From contig OY540812.1 of NCBI GenBank assembly GCA_961205875.1, forward strand, positions 10,602,001 to 10,666,000: DNA of 64,000 nucleotides, given 5' to 3'. The notes under the pieces are model-generated. The model saw nothing but the letters and a program-made list of their open reading frames with translations, made no database searches and was not told the origin of the DNA. Source of the DNA: Sialis fuliginosa. Lineage: Eukaryota > Arthropoda > Insecta > Megaloptera > Sialidae. Shown here in pieces: positions 12,584 through 24,632 of the stretch. Position 1 is the first letter of the stretch. Each line of letters starts with the position of its first letter. The translations under genes were made by a program, and so were the position numbers.

Positions 12584-13309
12584 ATGCGACTCTACACACA
12601 TGCCATAAATGTTTTACCTATAGTCATTGAAACTATTTATATTATCTACTGTAATACTGATGTCATGAGGGTTTTTTTCTTGTTGCAATCTTTAGTAATA
12701 ATGTTGTGATATAAATATGCATTAAATAACTGTTATTTATATCTTTTGCTATATTGTTTTTAAATAAACATTACTTCCTTTTAACAGACAATACAATTTA
12801 CTTCATATTATTGTATGTTTATGTTTATTTTTTATATACATATATAAATATTTAGATCCTTATTATTTTAAATACTTAAGGAAGTAATTTCCTTTTCCAA
12901 GTATTTCGCACAATTCTCGAAAGAGGAAATTGTAACACTTACTATGCAAAATAACGACAAAGCAATAAGGTCTTCTCGGATATCTGATACACTTTCAAAC
13001 AAAAATGTGAATGGAAATTAGAAAATGTCTTTTGAAATTGCTTTTGAAAATATACGTATCACAATATCTATATGCAGGTGTATAGTTCTTACTTTAAAAA
13101 TATATTAAAATATTTGATTCACAAAAATGTAAAATTATGATTTGCAGATGCGAAAAGTAATAAAACATTTAATAAATTAACATTTAGCAAGATGTACATA
13201 CCTACCTAAAAAAATTAACACGTGATCATGACAATTTTATATCGATTTATACGGTTTTAAAATTTTTACTTCTTGATATACAAGCTTTAATGTTTCTGCG
13301 GTGATTTTG
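12584..13309. other. AT-rich intergenic, nothing recognised
   Basis: No gene or repeat end identified. Confidence 0.55.
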
Positions 13310-13425
13310 ATATGAATCTTGGCTTCTGGGCATAAACCGTGTCGGTTTGGTCTAGAGTCCTGAAGATGTCCACTGCAATATGCGACGAAACGTTAGCTGA
13401 AAGGACGACATCAACAAATACGAGT
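13310..13425 (+). repeat. Short copy of the palindromic CTGAAGATGTCC repeat family
   Basis: Begins near GAATCTTGGCTTCTGGGCA and runs through CTGAAGATGTCCACTGCAAT to GACGAAACGTTAGC. It is related to the copies at 27,867-28,069 and 54,166-54,308 but is shorter, lacking most of the central hairpin. Upstream GGTGATTTTGATATG matches flanks of the family elsewhere (TATCAAAATC at about 28,074). Confidence 0.75.
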
Positions 13426-15155
13426 ACGCTCCTAGTATCAATATTTAAACCTAAAAAAACCGCTGTTTATTGAAAGAACTACTCTGTTCCGGTACTATTT
13501 TAATTATTAGTTAGCCATTACCCACGTTTACTCGTTCAAATTATCTTCTTTTTTTTAATCTTATTCACATTTAAGTAAATCAAAATTAAAAATTCAATAA
13601 TAAATATTACTATATTTTTAAAACTCAATTTATGTAGGTATATAAAAAACGTATTTGTATCATAAATACAAATTATAATCAAACTTCAAATAATACGAAA
13701 TATATCGCAATCAGAATTTCACTTCACTTATTTTCAAATACCCATACTAGCATATATCCTGTCTCCGGTTTACAAACCTCGATCCATCTGAATCTATACC
13801 TAACCCTAGATCATAATTCCTACTCAATTACACCCTTTTCCCTTCATACAATGAATGGGATTGATCAATCAGCTAGTTGACAAAGAATTCGCCAAGTCAA
13901 CAACATCCCTGACAACAAAATGCGTTACTACTCCATTTATGCGTGTGTATGTGTGTAATCTGATTTTATTGATTTTTGTATTCGAGAGAGGGAGAGATGT
14001 ACTGGGATCCAGAATATATATAGCTGCGTTCCACCAACAGGCATGAGTGATATCCGGAAAGACCGAACCACACTGCACGATTTATGTGTTGATGTTGGTA
14101 ACGGTTGAGTTGGGTTTTAATTGTTGATAAAACAATTGACGATTGGGATTTGAGGAAAAAAAAATTTAATGGAATGATTTATTGCTAGTTTTGTTCTAGA
14201 AAGTTTGATTGGATTCATACCTAGGCAAATAAGACCCACCTTAATTAAAAATAAAAATAATAATATTAATTAACATAGCCTTTTTAATATAAATTACTTA
14301 TAAGTAATTTATATTAAAAATGGTAAACTTTGTTTTATTATTAATCTAAAGAAATATGAAAACCAACTTTTCTTAAATGATTTTTTCATTTTTAAGATTT
14401 TAAGACATCTTAAACAAAAAGTAACTTTGGGCCTTATTAAACTAGTCTGTAGGATCGCGCCAAGCTGAGATATTAACTATTCAACTTATTTGTTAATTTA
14501 TCAATTTTAATTTGTTAATAATAGGGGAACCAATCCCGGTTTTGTAGTTTAAGATAGCGATCCCCTAAATTGGGCCTTAGGCACTTGTATAATTTACTTA
14601 CTGTATAATGTGCCACTGTTTTAAGTAAGGCAAGCTTTCATCTTGTATTACAATAAACATCTTCAGATTTTTTTATAAAAATCTATTTTAGCTTTGTGTT
14701 TATTGCTTTACACTGCAACGTCTAATGAAATGCATCCATGTTATAATAAATAACACCAATGCGCACGCGATTGCACATAGTCTCGTGATCGTTGTATTTA
14801 ATAGCACCGAGGGTTAGGGTACATGGTGCATAAATGCATTTACAAAAAGAAGAGACGTTTCTCACTTTTATGCACTTCCCGTGATGCACTAATGTATCAT
14901 GTATCTTGTACATTTTTAATAGAGCTTTGATGCATAGATTACTTTGAAGTCATTCCTTTTTTAGATTTTTACTTCATATTCATACAAACTTTGTATATCC
15001 ATGCGAGAAGGATTAGTTATTTTTATATTTTTATAAAAATATAATTAAATTATTTATCGTTATCCTTATTTTCATGGATATTTTTAGGAACCCTTTATTT
15101 AAAATGTTAACCCCCTCCATAACAACATGGCGTAAAGTAAAACTATATTATATTG
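13426..15155. other. Intergenic with a perfect 40-bp palindrome
   Basis: No gene is supported; the opposed frames at 13,855-14,078 show no domain. Positions 14,281-14,320 form an exact palindrome (TTTTTAATATAAATTACTTA followed immediately by its reverse complement) with no spacer. Confidence 0.6.
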
Positions 15156-15378
15156 CTATGTAGGAAATGCCAGCCTTGAAGATAGGCCCAAGCTTGGGGT
15201 TGCCAAGTGTTGCTTTTTCAATTTTGGTCCCAGTCTAGGCCAACCTTCAGTCACCTATTCTTTACCAAAAATTGGGCCGAGTCTTGAGCGAAGTTATCAT
15301 TTGTATCTTGGCCCAGTGTTGGCTAACATTGGCGCAAGCCTGGACCAACCGGGGCCCCTTCGTAATTTCCTACATGGG
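15156..15378. mobile_element. MITE with ATGTAGGAAAT ends
   Basis: A 220-bp stretch of balanced base composition sits in AT-rich DNA. Its ends are inverted (ATGTAGGAAAT at 15,158 and ATTTCCTACAT at 15,365-15,375). The interior repeats GGCCCAAGCTTGG-like and TTGGCCCAG-like words in both orientations. No coding capacity. Confidence 0.7.
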
Positions 15379-17619
15379 TATTCGAATATTCACTAATGAA
15401 AATTCAATTTAAAAAATGATACTTTTACTAAAAAGGAAGAAGGATATTCTATAATGATTATTTTAACTTATTAAGAGCTACGATAGGAAGCCAATATATA
15501 TATATTTTACAAGTCGTATAGAGGGGTTACAAATGCTACAAGCAAATATTATTACTAGAGGAGGGGGTAAAAATGCTTTCAGAATAAGTGAATATTTATA
15601 GTTGTATACATAACTATCTATACATGCACGAAAAACGAACGAAGTGCCAATTTTTTATTTTGTTGGTTATTTCAATTTCAAATGTAATATGGGAGCCATT
15701 TGTTGGGCACCACTGACACAATGCGATCCAATTTTTCAAATTTACATAAAACATCAAATATAGCAAGTGAGAACAAAGTAAAAAAAGTTACGAAAATGAT
15801 AATAAAAAATAATATAAATAATATATAATATAATATAAATAATAAAAATTCTTATTTAGACAGAAACTTAAAATAAATATATGTACTATGTAAGTACCTC
15901 TCCTAAATTTTTTGTGTACGGTTTTTATTTAAAACTGACGAGCTACAAAAAATAGGGTTTGAACCAGACATACGACAAAGTAATTTAAGTAAGTCTTGAA
16001 AAACAGTTTAACATAAATTTTCCATGATAAAAATACACACGAGATATACGAGTAACATGAATAATTTAATTATAAACATCAACAAATATGTCGTATTTAA
16101 CTTGATGAGAAAAGCCGTAATGATTTGAAAACCGACGCCCTTATTTACAAACTCTACCTTCTCTCTCGTATCAAATGTCATGTTCATTGGCGGTCTGTAG
16201 AGAGAAATGTGAGAACATAAAAATACCGACCATAATGAGAAAAATTGCAATAAAAAAACTCATATTGACACATTGATTGAACATCACTTTGATACTTATC
16301 ATTATATTGTATTTTGCTTTTGCGTTTAAATCTCGTTTAATGAATTTTTCGATCATGTAAAAACATTACTTCAGAAGAGGTACATTATGTTACAGTTAAG
16401 GTTATAACTTTATTTACTACTATATCATTTATTATTATTCTCTACAGTCGAAACTAAAGCTTTAACTTTTATCAGAATAAGTAATTATATTCCTTATTTT
16501 AAGGATACAAAAGAAAAGTGATGTAAGAGCCTATATCTGCCTCCGCTGACCTTTATTTTCGAAATGTACGGTTTCATTTTCCTTATTAATAAATATGAAA
16601 GGTTTTTGAGAGATTTTTTTAAATTTCAATACCATTCATTAGAAAATAAATCCTTAACTTGGGTCGATCAAAATTAGTGAAAAATCACATTTTTTTCACT
16701 TTGTTTATTGTTGTTTTTGTATAATATTAAATTTATCACCCATTCAAATTGTACTTGTACCTCGTAGATTTAATCGAGATCTATAATTTGAGACCAAAAG
16801 CCGCGTGGTAGCTACTCTGAGTGTCGAGATATACTGATTATAAATTTACACTAGTGCGCAAAACTGATCTCTGCGCGTTACATCAAATTTCTGAAATGCC
16901 CACCCAGTATCAGACATTTTTCACGTCAAAAACAATTTTATTATAGTTTGAATACATTAAGTAAGCATATAGTATGCAGTTTTACCAACCCCCAGGTTGC
17001 CCACCACTGATTTTGTTACCGTGCGCCACCTTAGACCGAATTCGTTTTAAAAGCCGCGTATTTTATTATAGTTGATTAAAATATTACTGTAACACCCTTC
17101 TGTTTATTTTATGATTTAAGTTCTAACACACCCACTGATATTTCCTGCATTTATTTTAGGTTATAGTGCGGACGAACAGTGGCCTTTTTTAAACCAATAA
17201 TTACTTCCGCTGTTACATAATTATCAACAGCATTGTGCGTGCATTGTATAAAGTGACATGATTTTTCTCATCTTTGTTCAATCTTTTTTTCGTAAACTAA
17301 TTTAAATAGCCAGTTGCAGATAGGTTTGATTGATATGTATTTTTATAAGATTGGTAAAGAACGATTGAAACAGTTGAATAACCTATTCTATTTATGTAAA
17401 TTGATATTCATGTATTAAATTTTGTAATGCGATACTTACGAAAAAAATGTTTAAACTTTAACCAGCATATGTATTTCCTGATAATTCAATAAGTGCGTGT
17501 ATTTGTGTAATAGTTCCTATTTAATTAATTTCTAAACTGTATTGTAATATTTAATTATACCCTATGCTTTTGCAATTATGAAAAATATTGAGGGTCACGA
17601 TTTTGGTGTCTTAAGTATG
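15379..17619. other. AT-rich intergenic, nothing recognised
   Basis: No gene. The overlapping minus-strand frames at 16,008-16,356 are hydrophobic from T-rich codons and show no family resemblance. Confidence 0.5.
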
Positions 17620-17840
17620 CAGTGTAAGTGTTAAGTATATAGTGTACAGGAGGGGATGGGACAAATTTGAGGTAGCAACCAAAAAAAAGGTCATCAAAAT
17701 TACTAGAAAGACGCAAAATTGTGGATTGCCAGTGATAAATTTGAAAAAGTCTTCAATTTTCATATTTAGTATATAATGCGGGGAGGGGGGGGGGGATTTG
17801 CCATCTACCCCGGGCGGCAGAAATCTACGGTACACCACTG
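17620..17840. mobile_element. Non-autonomous hAT-like element
   Basis: A 221-bp insertion starts with CAGTGTA and ends TACACCACTG. It is flanked by the identical 8-bp duplication TAAGTATG (17,612-17,619 and 17,841-17,848). The interior contains a G-run near 17,779-17,795. The 8-bp duplication and CA(G)TG ends point to hAT; terminal repeats are weak apart from the outer bases. Confidence 0.75.
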
Positions 17841-18729
17841 TAAGTATGTATGTAGTTCATCTGTTCCCCCGTACTTTGAATTGGCAAGTTTTAGCGTAGT
17901 CGGTATTGATTTTTCCTGTATTTTTTTATTTTCCTTTTCTTTTTTAAGAAATTAAATATAAGTAAATGTAATTTATTATTTCTGAAACACTAATGGCGTT
18001 AATTACTTTTCTGTTCAATACTTATTCATCTTATTTTTGTTGAATCATTACAATTTATTTAAACTTTCGGTTTGTTTGAAAGAAAAGTAATAAAATCGAC
18101 TTTAAAAATATTCCAAGTTTCTTTAAAAACTTCTACGATAAACTTGATTGACGTAAACCTTCATATTTATCAATGTCAGCAATGTAGATATCACTGAATT
18201 TACAGTAATATCGTTAAGAATAAAAAATAAATCGTACGCCACTGATCGCAATGATGTATAACATTGTCGATGTGAATCAAGTAGTGAAAAACGGTAGATA
18301 TAAATCTTTGTATTTGTCTGCAAGAACAATAAAACCAAGCCGGGTGCCATTCCCATGTTGAGACGTCATTAATTTTGATTCTTAAGAGGGATTCTAACAA
18401 AAATCTCTGAGATTTTGATCACAGCCATCGTAGAGATGACACATGATTTGAATACCCAATTAAAACTTTTTAAACCTAACAGAATTTCTCGAGTACGTCA
18501 TCTACATATTAAGTCACCGTGACACGATTCTAGCTTTCACTGGAATTTTGAATAGATATTGTCTCTCTTCGTTTTCAGTACACATTTTCGTATTTTGAAA
18601 AATATATTTTCAATTATTTTTTTATTTAAATGTATAATTATAGAAAACTATACTGTATCTACTTCTAAAATTTCTATATCCATTTTATTTTTCAAAGTAA
18701 ACTTATAAAACCTCCTGGCTCCAATACTA
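17841..18729. other. AT-rich intergenic, nothing recognised
   Basis: No gene or element boundary identified; overlapping minus-strand frames at 18,123-18,400 have no domain. Confidence 0.5.
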
Positions 18730-19393
18730 TTATAAGGTGATTTACAACGAATGTAAAAAACTTTAACAGTGGATCGAGAATGTTATTTTAAGCAAAAATC
18801 TTCGTATGAACATGTGTCCGGAAATTCTTCTTGAGGGAGCTAGAAGCCCTCAAAATGTATTAGTTTTTATTTAATATTTGTAAAGCCTATTGTGATACAG
18901 TATGAAATTTCATGTCTTCTCGGTTTTCAGTATTAATCAATAAATACTTAGCCCAGGGGTGTATGGGGTAACCGAGCCGTTTCATTTTTATCTTATATAT
19001 TTTTTGTTTTTTATTTATATCATACACCTCTGTGCTCAGTGGCACACTCAGAAAAAAAATTCATTTTTTTACCTATCATAATTGTTAAATTAGTAATGTA
19101 TATTGACAAACACAGGGGTGTGTCTAACTCCCCCCCCCCCCCCCTGAGTGCACCACTGCCTGTGTTAAATAAATTTTGGTTGTTACTAAAAATCGATAAC
19201 ATTCATAAATATTAAACCGATATTCAAATTTCATAACTTTTCACGATGGGTTCTCCAAATATTAAATAAAAACTTGGGGGGAGTTGTAGCTCCTTCACGA
19301 AAACGGATATACATGTTCAAATAAATTTTTTTGCTTAAGATAACATCCTCGATCTACTGTTAATTTTTTTACACTCATTGTAAGTTGTATAAA
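18730..19393. repeat. Fold-back element carrying a nested hAT-like MITE
   Basis: Inverted arms of about 215 bp (18,730-18,950 and 19,180-19,393) share AACAGTGGATCGAG/CTCGATCTACTGTT-type words, TTAAGCAAAAA and GAACATGT in inverted order. Between them lies a second, smaller insertion at 19,037-19,158. Confidence 0.7.
19037..19158. mobile_element. Nested hAT-like MITE
   Basis: CAGTGGCACACTCAG at the left pairs with CTGAGTGCACCACTG at the right, 13 of 15 positions inverted-complementary. The flanking 8-mers TCTGTGCT and CCTGTGTT agree at 6 of 8 positions, as expected of an old target duplication. The interior ends in a run of about 16 C. Confidence 0.6.
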
Positions 19394-20129
19394 TAAAATG
19401 TATGTATTCTTTCTACAAACAGTTGTTTAAAATTTAAAAATCCGGTGCCTATCGTTTTTGTCTGCACATCTCACAACCAGTTCATTATTAAGTTAGAAAC
19501 AGAATAACTGAGAGAGTTCATCCATTGTGTGGATCTGTGGTCCTCAAACGGAGTGTCGCAGGAAGGTTCCAGGGGGATTTTTCTCCTCCAACGGAATAAA
19601 AAAAAAAAAAAAAAAATTAAAAACGTATGTAAAACTAAAATTAGTTTTACAGCTTAAAAAAAGTGTTTTCAGCCATTTTAATCAGCGTAGCGGATAAACA
19701 AATTATTTTTTTATTTTTTTCAAAATTGAGGTTGTAGAGAATTTTATGACGAATAACTTTTATTTGAAACTTTTTTTTTATACCTAATGCTTTTTAGACA
19801 AAAATCAGAAAATCTAAAAAATTTTGCAATTGAACCATGATTAACCCCTGTCGCGGACAACCAAAATCGGAGCAAATTTGGGGTATTATTCTACACCACA
19901 TTTGTAACAAATCCTGTGAGTATTAAAACTGTACCCAAAAATAATCTGTTTTATTTTATTTTATTTTTAACTTTAATGAAGAAGTGTGATTTATTTAGAC
20001 TCCTAAAGTATTCCTTTTATTACATAAAATATGACGACTGTTTATAGAAAAACCTCAATTTCGTGCATTCAATTTAAGGACCTTTAGGATTGCATATGAC
20101 ACGAGAGTCAACTAAGTCTAGTCTCGTCG
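19394..20129. other. Intergenic, nothing recognised
   Basis: Contains a long A-run near 19,590-19,617. No gene identified. Confidence 0.5.
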
Positions 20130-20350
20130 TTAAAAATATGTCTGTCTCGTGTAGACTCGTATCGTAAACGTGACTGAGACGAGATTTTTTTAGTCTTTTG
20201 ATGTTAAATCTTTGGTTTTCATAAAGTATTAATAATTAATAGCCACGAATATGCACAGAAAAATTATCTAACTATTAGTGAAAACCGCATTGAAATCGGT
20301 TCAGTAATTCCCGAGTCTATAAGCCTCATACAAACGAACATTCATTTTTA
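20130..20350 (+). repeat. Old retroposon-like 3' tail, left inverted arm
   Basis: Contains GAAATCGGTTCAGTAATTCC followed by GTCTATAAGCCTCATACAAA and a short AT tail, a wording like the 3' ends of some insect LINEs. An inverted relative lies at 21,524-21,662, where the middle 40 bp are absent. The class is inferred from the tail style only. Confidence 0.5.
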
Positions 20351-20736
20351 CATATAGAGATAATACTAGAACGTCACCTATAAAACTTTAAGAGCCACTG
20401 GTTTTGACAGGGCGATAGTTAAACTTTAATATATCGCGAATGTTTAATAGACTGTTCGATAGCTCCCGAAAGGTCAGAGGTAAATGCAGTATGTGGAACT
20501 AGAACAAGGATATGTAACTACACACATATGTATGTACGTGCTCCCGGTGGCGCCCGGATGATAGGTCATGCGAATGTTCTGACCTATTTCCGTATGTGTC
20601 TGTTTTGCAGGGAATTATTTATGGAATTATGTAGTGGTGTGTAAATCACATAGAATATTCCCGTTAAATTTATTGTTTCTCAAAAAGAAAAATCATGAGT
20701 AAAATATAAATCAATCAGTCTCTATATACATATAAT

Positions 20737-21527
20737 AATTCGAGCAAGACATACACGAGTGTATGCCATAAGGGTTCCGAAGTACGTACTACATGGAATG
20801 TTTGGAACCACTTACAGGTGCATTTTTAAGTTAGAAAAAAATATATAAAAGTGTCAAGTTCTACTAATTGAGATCTATATTTTGACACCCCACTTGCCTA
20901 GATTTCAAAATAAAAAAATCTATGACGCCCCTCCCTATAATTCCATAATTTAAAATTATATTGTTGACTTTAGTATTTGTCGTTGGTAGTCCTACCAAAG
21001 ACTCGTTACCAAATTTTTTTCAGATTTTTTGAGCCAGTAGTTACAGAGTTAGAGGGGGGGGGGACAAAATAAAATACTGCTTTTAGCCCCCTACAGGCGC
21101 CATTTTTCAGTTAGAAAAAATAATAAAAAATATGGTCAAATTCTACTAATTGAAATGTACATTTTGATATACAATTTTTTTTTATTTGTTTTAAGCCTCC
21201 TACAGGCACCATTTTTGATTTAGAAAAAAAATAGAAAAATGGTCGAATTCCGCTTGTTTGGTTATACATTTTAACGTGCCACATGCCTTGGTATAAAAAA
21301 AATATTTTTTTAAACTAGCTTTAGCTCCTTATTGCCCCCCCTGAAAAATTATTTATTCAATAAATTTGTACATATTTTACTAGAGTGTCATTTTACATGT
21401 TCAGTAAAAATTTCAAGTTTCTAGCTTATATACCTACATAGTTTACGAGCTATTTAGCTTTGAGTGAAACGGACGGACGGACGGATGACAAAGTGAAATT
21501 AATAGCGTTTCTTCGGAACCCTAAAAA
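20737..21527 (+). repeat. Compound hairpin-ended repeat with GGAC array (type B, short copy)
   Basis: The 5' hairpin is CATACAC-GA-GTGTATG (20,750-20,765), then GGGTTCCGAAG (20,772-20,782). Unit starts marked by CAGG(T/C)(G/A)C(C)ATTTTT lie at about 20,816, 21,095 and 21,203, giving one full unit of about 280 bp and one short one. A GGAC array (about 21,470-21,485) precedes CTTCGGAACCC (21,511-21,521), the exact reverse complement of the 5' GGGTTCCGAAG, followed by TAAAAA. A longer copy with more units is at 24,633. Confidence 0.82.
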
Positions 21528-21662
21528 TGAATGTTCGTTTGTATTAGGCTTATAGACATTGTTAGATAATTTTTCTGTGCAAATTCATCGATGTTAATAT
21601 TTTATAAAAATCTAAGATTTAAGATCGAAAGACTAAAAAATCTTTATCAAGTCGTGTTTTGT
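21524..21662 (-). repeat. Old retroposon-like tail, right inverted arm
   Basis: Reverse complement of parts of 20,150-20,350: AATGAATGTTCGTTTGTATT and GATAATTTTTCTGTGCAAAT are shared in inverted orientation. It directly abuts the 3' end of the type B repeat, so the GGAC-array repeat lies between two inverted copies. Confidence 0.6.
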
Positions 21663-22959
21663 TCCATGATGTCACAGCATCTAACTAAAGGCAATAAATT
21701 AAATACATTATAAAAATCGTTTTACCTGTTTTGAATAATCGACAGAAAAATATCGTTATGTAGATAAAATAAAATAAAAATATTGATACAATTTTATTTT
21801 TATATTTTTGAGGAGATTAAAATTTTATCAAAAACATACATAATTTATGTAGGTACAAGAATATCTTTTAAATAGAAACTGTCGTAAAACGTGAAGACTT
21901 CTATACGATTCACATTTCAAACCGTTCTCTAAATGTATCTTCTGAATGAATTATTATTTATTTTTAAATAAAATGCGTTGGAAGTTTATAAATAAGTTTT
22001 TCCCTTTCATTCAATTTAAAAATGTTGTTTGGCAACATGAAATTAACTATGTAATTTCTAGAACCAAATATAACATCCTCATCCTAAATTGTATCCTACC
22101 TAGTCGTATTTCTGCAATTGCTTGCCCTACAATTGTGTAATTGTAGAACGAATTAAACACTTTACTTGATATGGGTATAACTGCCAGGCGCTCTCTTATA
22201 TTTATTGTTAATACAGCTGATGATAACTAAATGCTTTGTAGACTCCTATGTTATATTTAACGATCGTTTTTTTAAATCATATACAATTTAATTAATTTAG
22301 AACCTAAGCTCACAAGTAACGAATGGGATTTTCAAACGTACCTACTTTAAAGACAGTTTTTTTGTTTTGTTTTTTTTTCCTGCATGATTTCATAGCTACA
22401 TATATATATGGTCATAATGATTGATATCATTTGAAAGATATATTTTCTCACATAAAAATAACAGTCGTGTTTTGAAAAAATTGAGTAATAAATTCTCAAA
22501 TATTGAAAAATGCACTGGATTAAAATCAGATATTTTTCAGGAGGTAACAAGGCTCACTGCTTTACCTATATATTATAACAAAGATAGAAATATTGCGTGA
22601 CTTGTGTAATTTCACGGAAATTTTAAAAAATATCACGAATAAGCCCAAATTTTATAAATAACTAAATTCAAAATCCTGAAATGATTCACCACCTGTATGC
22701 AAAGATATCTTCAAAATAAAATCATTAAATTTAAAAAATACCTTAACACCAACGAACTCCATATATCTTTAAATGTCACTAAAACGAAACGATATTTTTA
22801 TATTAAAGTGGAGAGAAAAGGCGTTATATGAAGAAAAAACAAAAGGTTGCTTGAAAAGTGCACTTGAATTTCCTATTGAACTTTTATGAAAACATTTTAC
22901 GCAAATAAATCGCCAGGTCCTTACTTTTGACTTAAAATATGTATTAAGTACAGTGAAAT
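21663..22959. other. AT-rich intergenic, nothing recognised
   Basis: No gene; frames at 21,946, 22,347 and 22,769 show no domain or splice context. Confidence 0.5.
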
Positions 22960-23291
22960 GCAGAAGTGGTCGGCCAATTTTCATTCAAATTCGCGTATCA
23001 CAAACTTAGTAGGCTCCTCCCATTTGATTATTATAATATTTAAATCATTTCTCCATGTACACCAAACAAAGACAGATATTTTGAAACACATTTGCTAGAA
23101 GTACTCTTCATTTATAGTACTCATATATATATATATATTTGTGCGATTAAATTATTATGTAATCTATTGAAAATTGTTTAAGTAAATTTTGTGGCAATAA
23201 ATATTTGATATTTCGAATTTTAGTATTGAAATATGTTAAACTTGGTATAAAATAATGAAATGGATGTATATTTGTGTTTTTATTTAAAATG
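22960..23291 (+). repeat. Dispersed repeat, copy 2 (inverted partner at 12,251)
   Basis: Runs from GCAGAAGTGGTCGG to TTTTTATTTAAAATGA and matches 12,251-12,583 in inverted orientation over its length. This copy has an expanded TA run near 23,123-23,138. Confidence 0.8.
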
Positions 23292-23894
23292 ATTTTTGTT
23301 TACTATTTTTCAAATAAATCACCCATTTACGATACTCAAGTTAACATTGCTAACGAGACGAGTTTCCTAAAACGTGTGTATACATAAATTTATATAAAAA
23401 AACGTTTCGGAATCTGGCTACTTATTGTTTTCACTAGGACCGGAAATGTGTAAATTAAAGACGTCACGTTTTAGTATAAATAGTGACGGAATACGTGAAA
23501 ACATCACCATCCTAGTAGGCTTTGTATGTTGTTGTTGTGGCATAGCCGTCTGCGATTCTGTTGTTTCTGTCAACTCAGTATAAATAAGACAACAAATTCT
23601 TACACGAGTTTCTGACAGATTACACACTGTTGAAATCAGAATTTCCTCTCAACAGTTATGCGAGTCGTTCAGAAGAAAAATCGATCAACAGTCGAAAAAA
23701 TCGATGTTTGTCAATAGGCTAAAACTTATTCAATTTGTAATAACATTTTTGTAAAAAAAAAGAACATTCTGTTCTTGAGTTTTATGAACCATTTTTAACT
23801 CCCAATAAAAAATGGGGTTTTGCGTTTCAAAACCTACATTTCTTTAGCTGTATGTTCGTATATACATATATACATATATATTATAAGTTTATAT
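23292..23894. other. Intergenic; GC-richer island at 23,400-23,700
   Basis: The part from about 23,400 to 23,700 is less AT-rich than its surroundings and contains GACGTCACG (an ATF/CREB-like site) at about 23,461 and ATAAATA boxes. It could be a promoter or non-coding first exon, for example of the tetraspanin downstream, but no coding frame was recognised. This is inference only. Confidence 0.35.
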
Positions 23895-24102
23895 CAGTGG
23901 TTCTTAAACTTGGGTCCGCTAAACTTTTGTCGGGGGTCCGTGAAACATGTTTGGCATAAATTAAAGTACTTTTAGATTTCTATTTACCAGTGATTAATTA
24001 GTATCTAATGACCTTCTTTGTTTTTCTATCCGGGGGAGGGGGTCCCTAAAAAATAATTGTTCGAATAGGAGTCCCGAAACCTTATAAGTTTAAAAACCAC
24101 TG
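23895..24102. mobile_element. Non-autonomous hAT-like element
   Basis: CAGTGGTTCTTAAACTTGGG at the left end pairs with TAAGTTTAAAAACCACTG at the right, classic hAT-style ends. The 208-bp interior has two GGGGGTCC-like words and is non-coding. A clean 8-bp duplication was not seen, so the flanks have probably drifted. Confidence 0.72.
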
Positions 24103-24632
24103 ATCTAGATAATTTCTCTTTCTCATTAACACGGATCTTCACTTTATATAATTATACATTTTGGTAATATTAGCACTTTATTCATACATGACATAGGTAC
24201 ATGTATTATAATACAAGGTGTAAAGTTATTTGTTTGACAAACATCAAAGGTTGTGAACTCTTAGATGATGAGAGTTAAGATTATCATCTTACTTGTAAAC
24301 ATGCTGCGAGTATTTGTAAACCATACAGTCATCGGCCTTCCACAGAACTTTGGTGTGCATGGGCGTCTTCAAGGAAGGGTATAAAAGGGCATAAAAAGAA
24401 TAGTACCTATCTATAATATACTCTACAGATTTTTACATCACATAGAACTCATTTTCCTGTAGAACGTTCATAATCAATATCTTCAAAATGTTGATTATTA
24501 ATTTAAAATAAAAAGTATACTTAGTTACGCAAATTGGCGTGAATTTTATTATTAAAAGGGAATATTTTTGTACTACAATCAGTTCTCGACTTACGGTCAT
24601 TCGGACTTACGACGGAGAATAAAATAGTAATA
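24103..24632. other. AT-rich intergenic, nothing recognised
   Basis: No gene or element found. Confidence 0.5.

Noticed and set aside
16008-16356. Overlapping hydrophobic minus-strand frames as small membrane proteins
   Set aside because: T-rich DNA yields hydrophobic chance frames; no domain, conserved motif or splice support.
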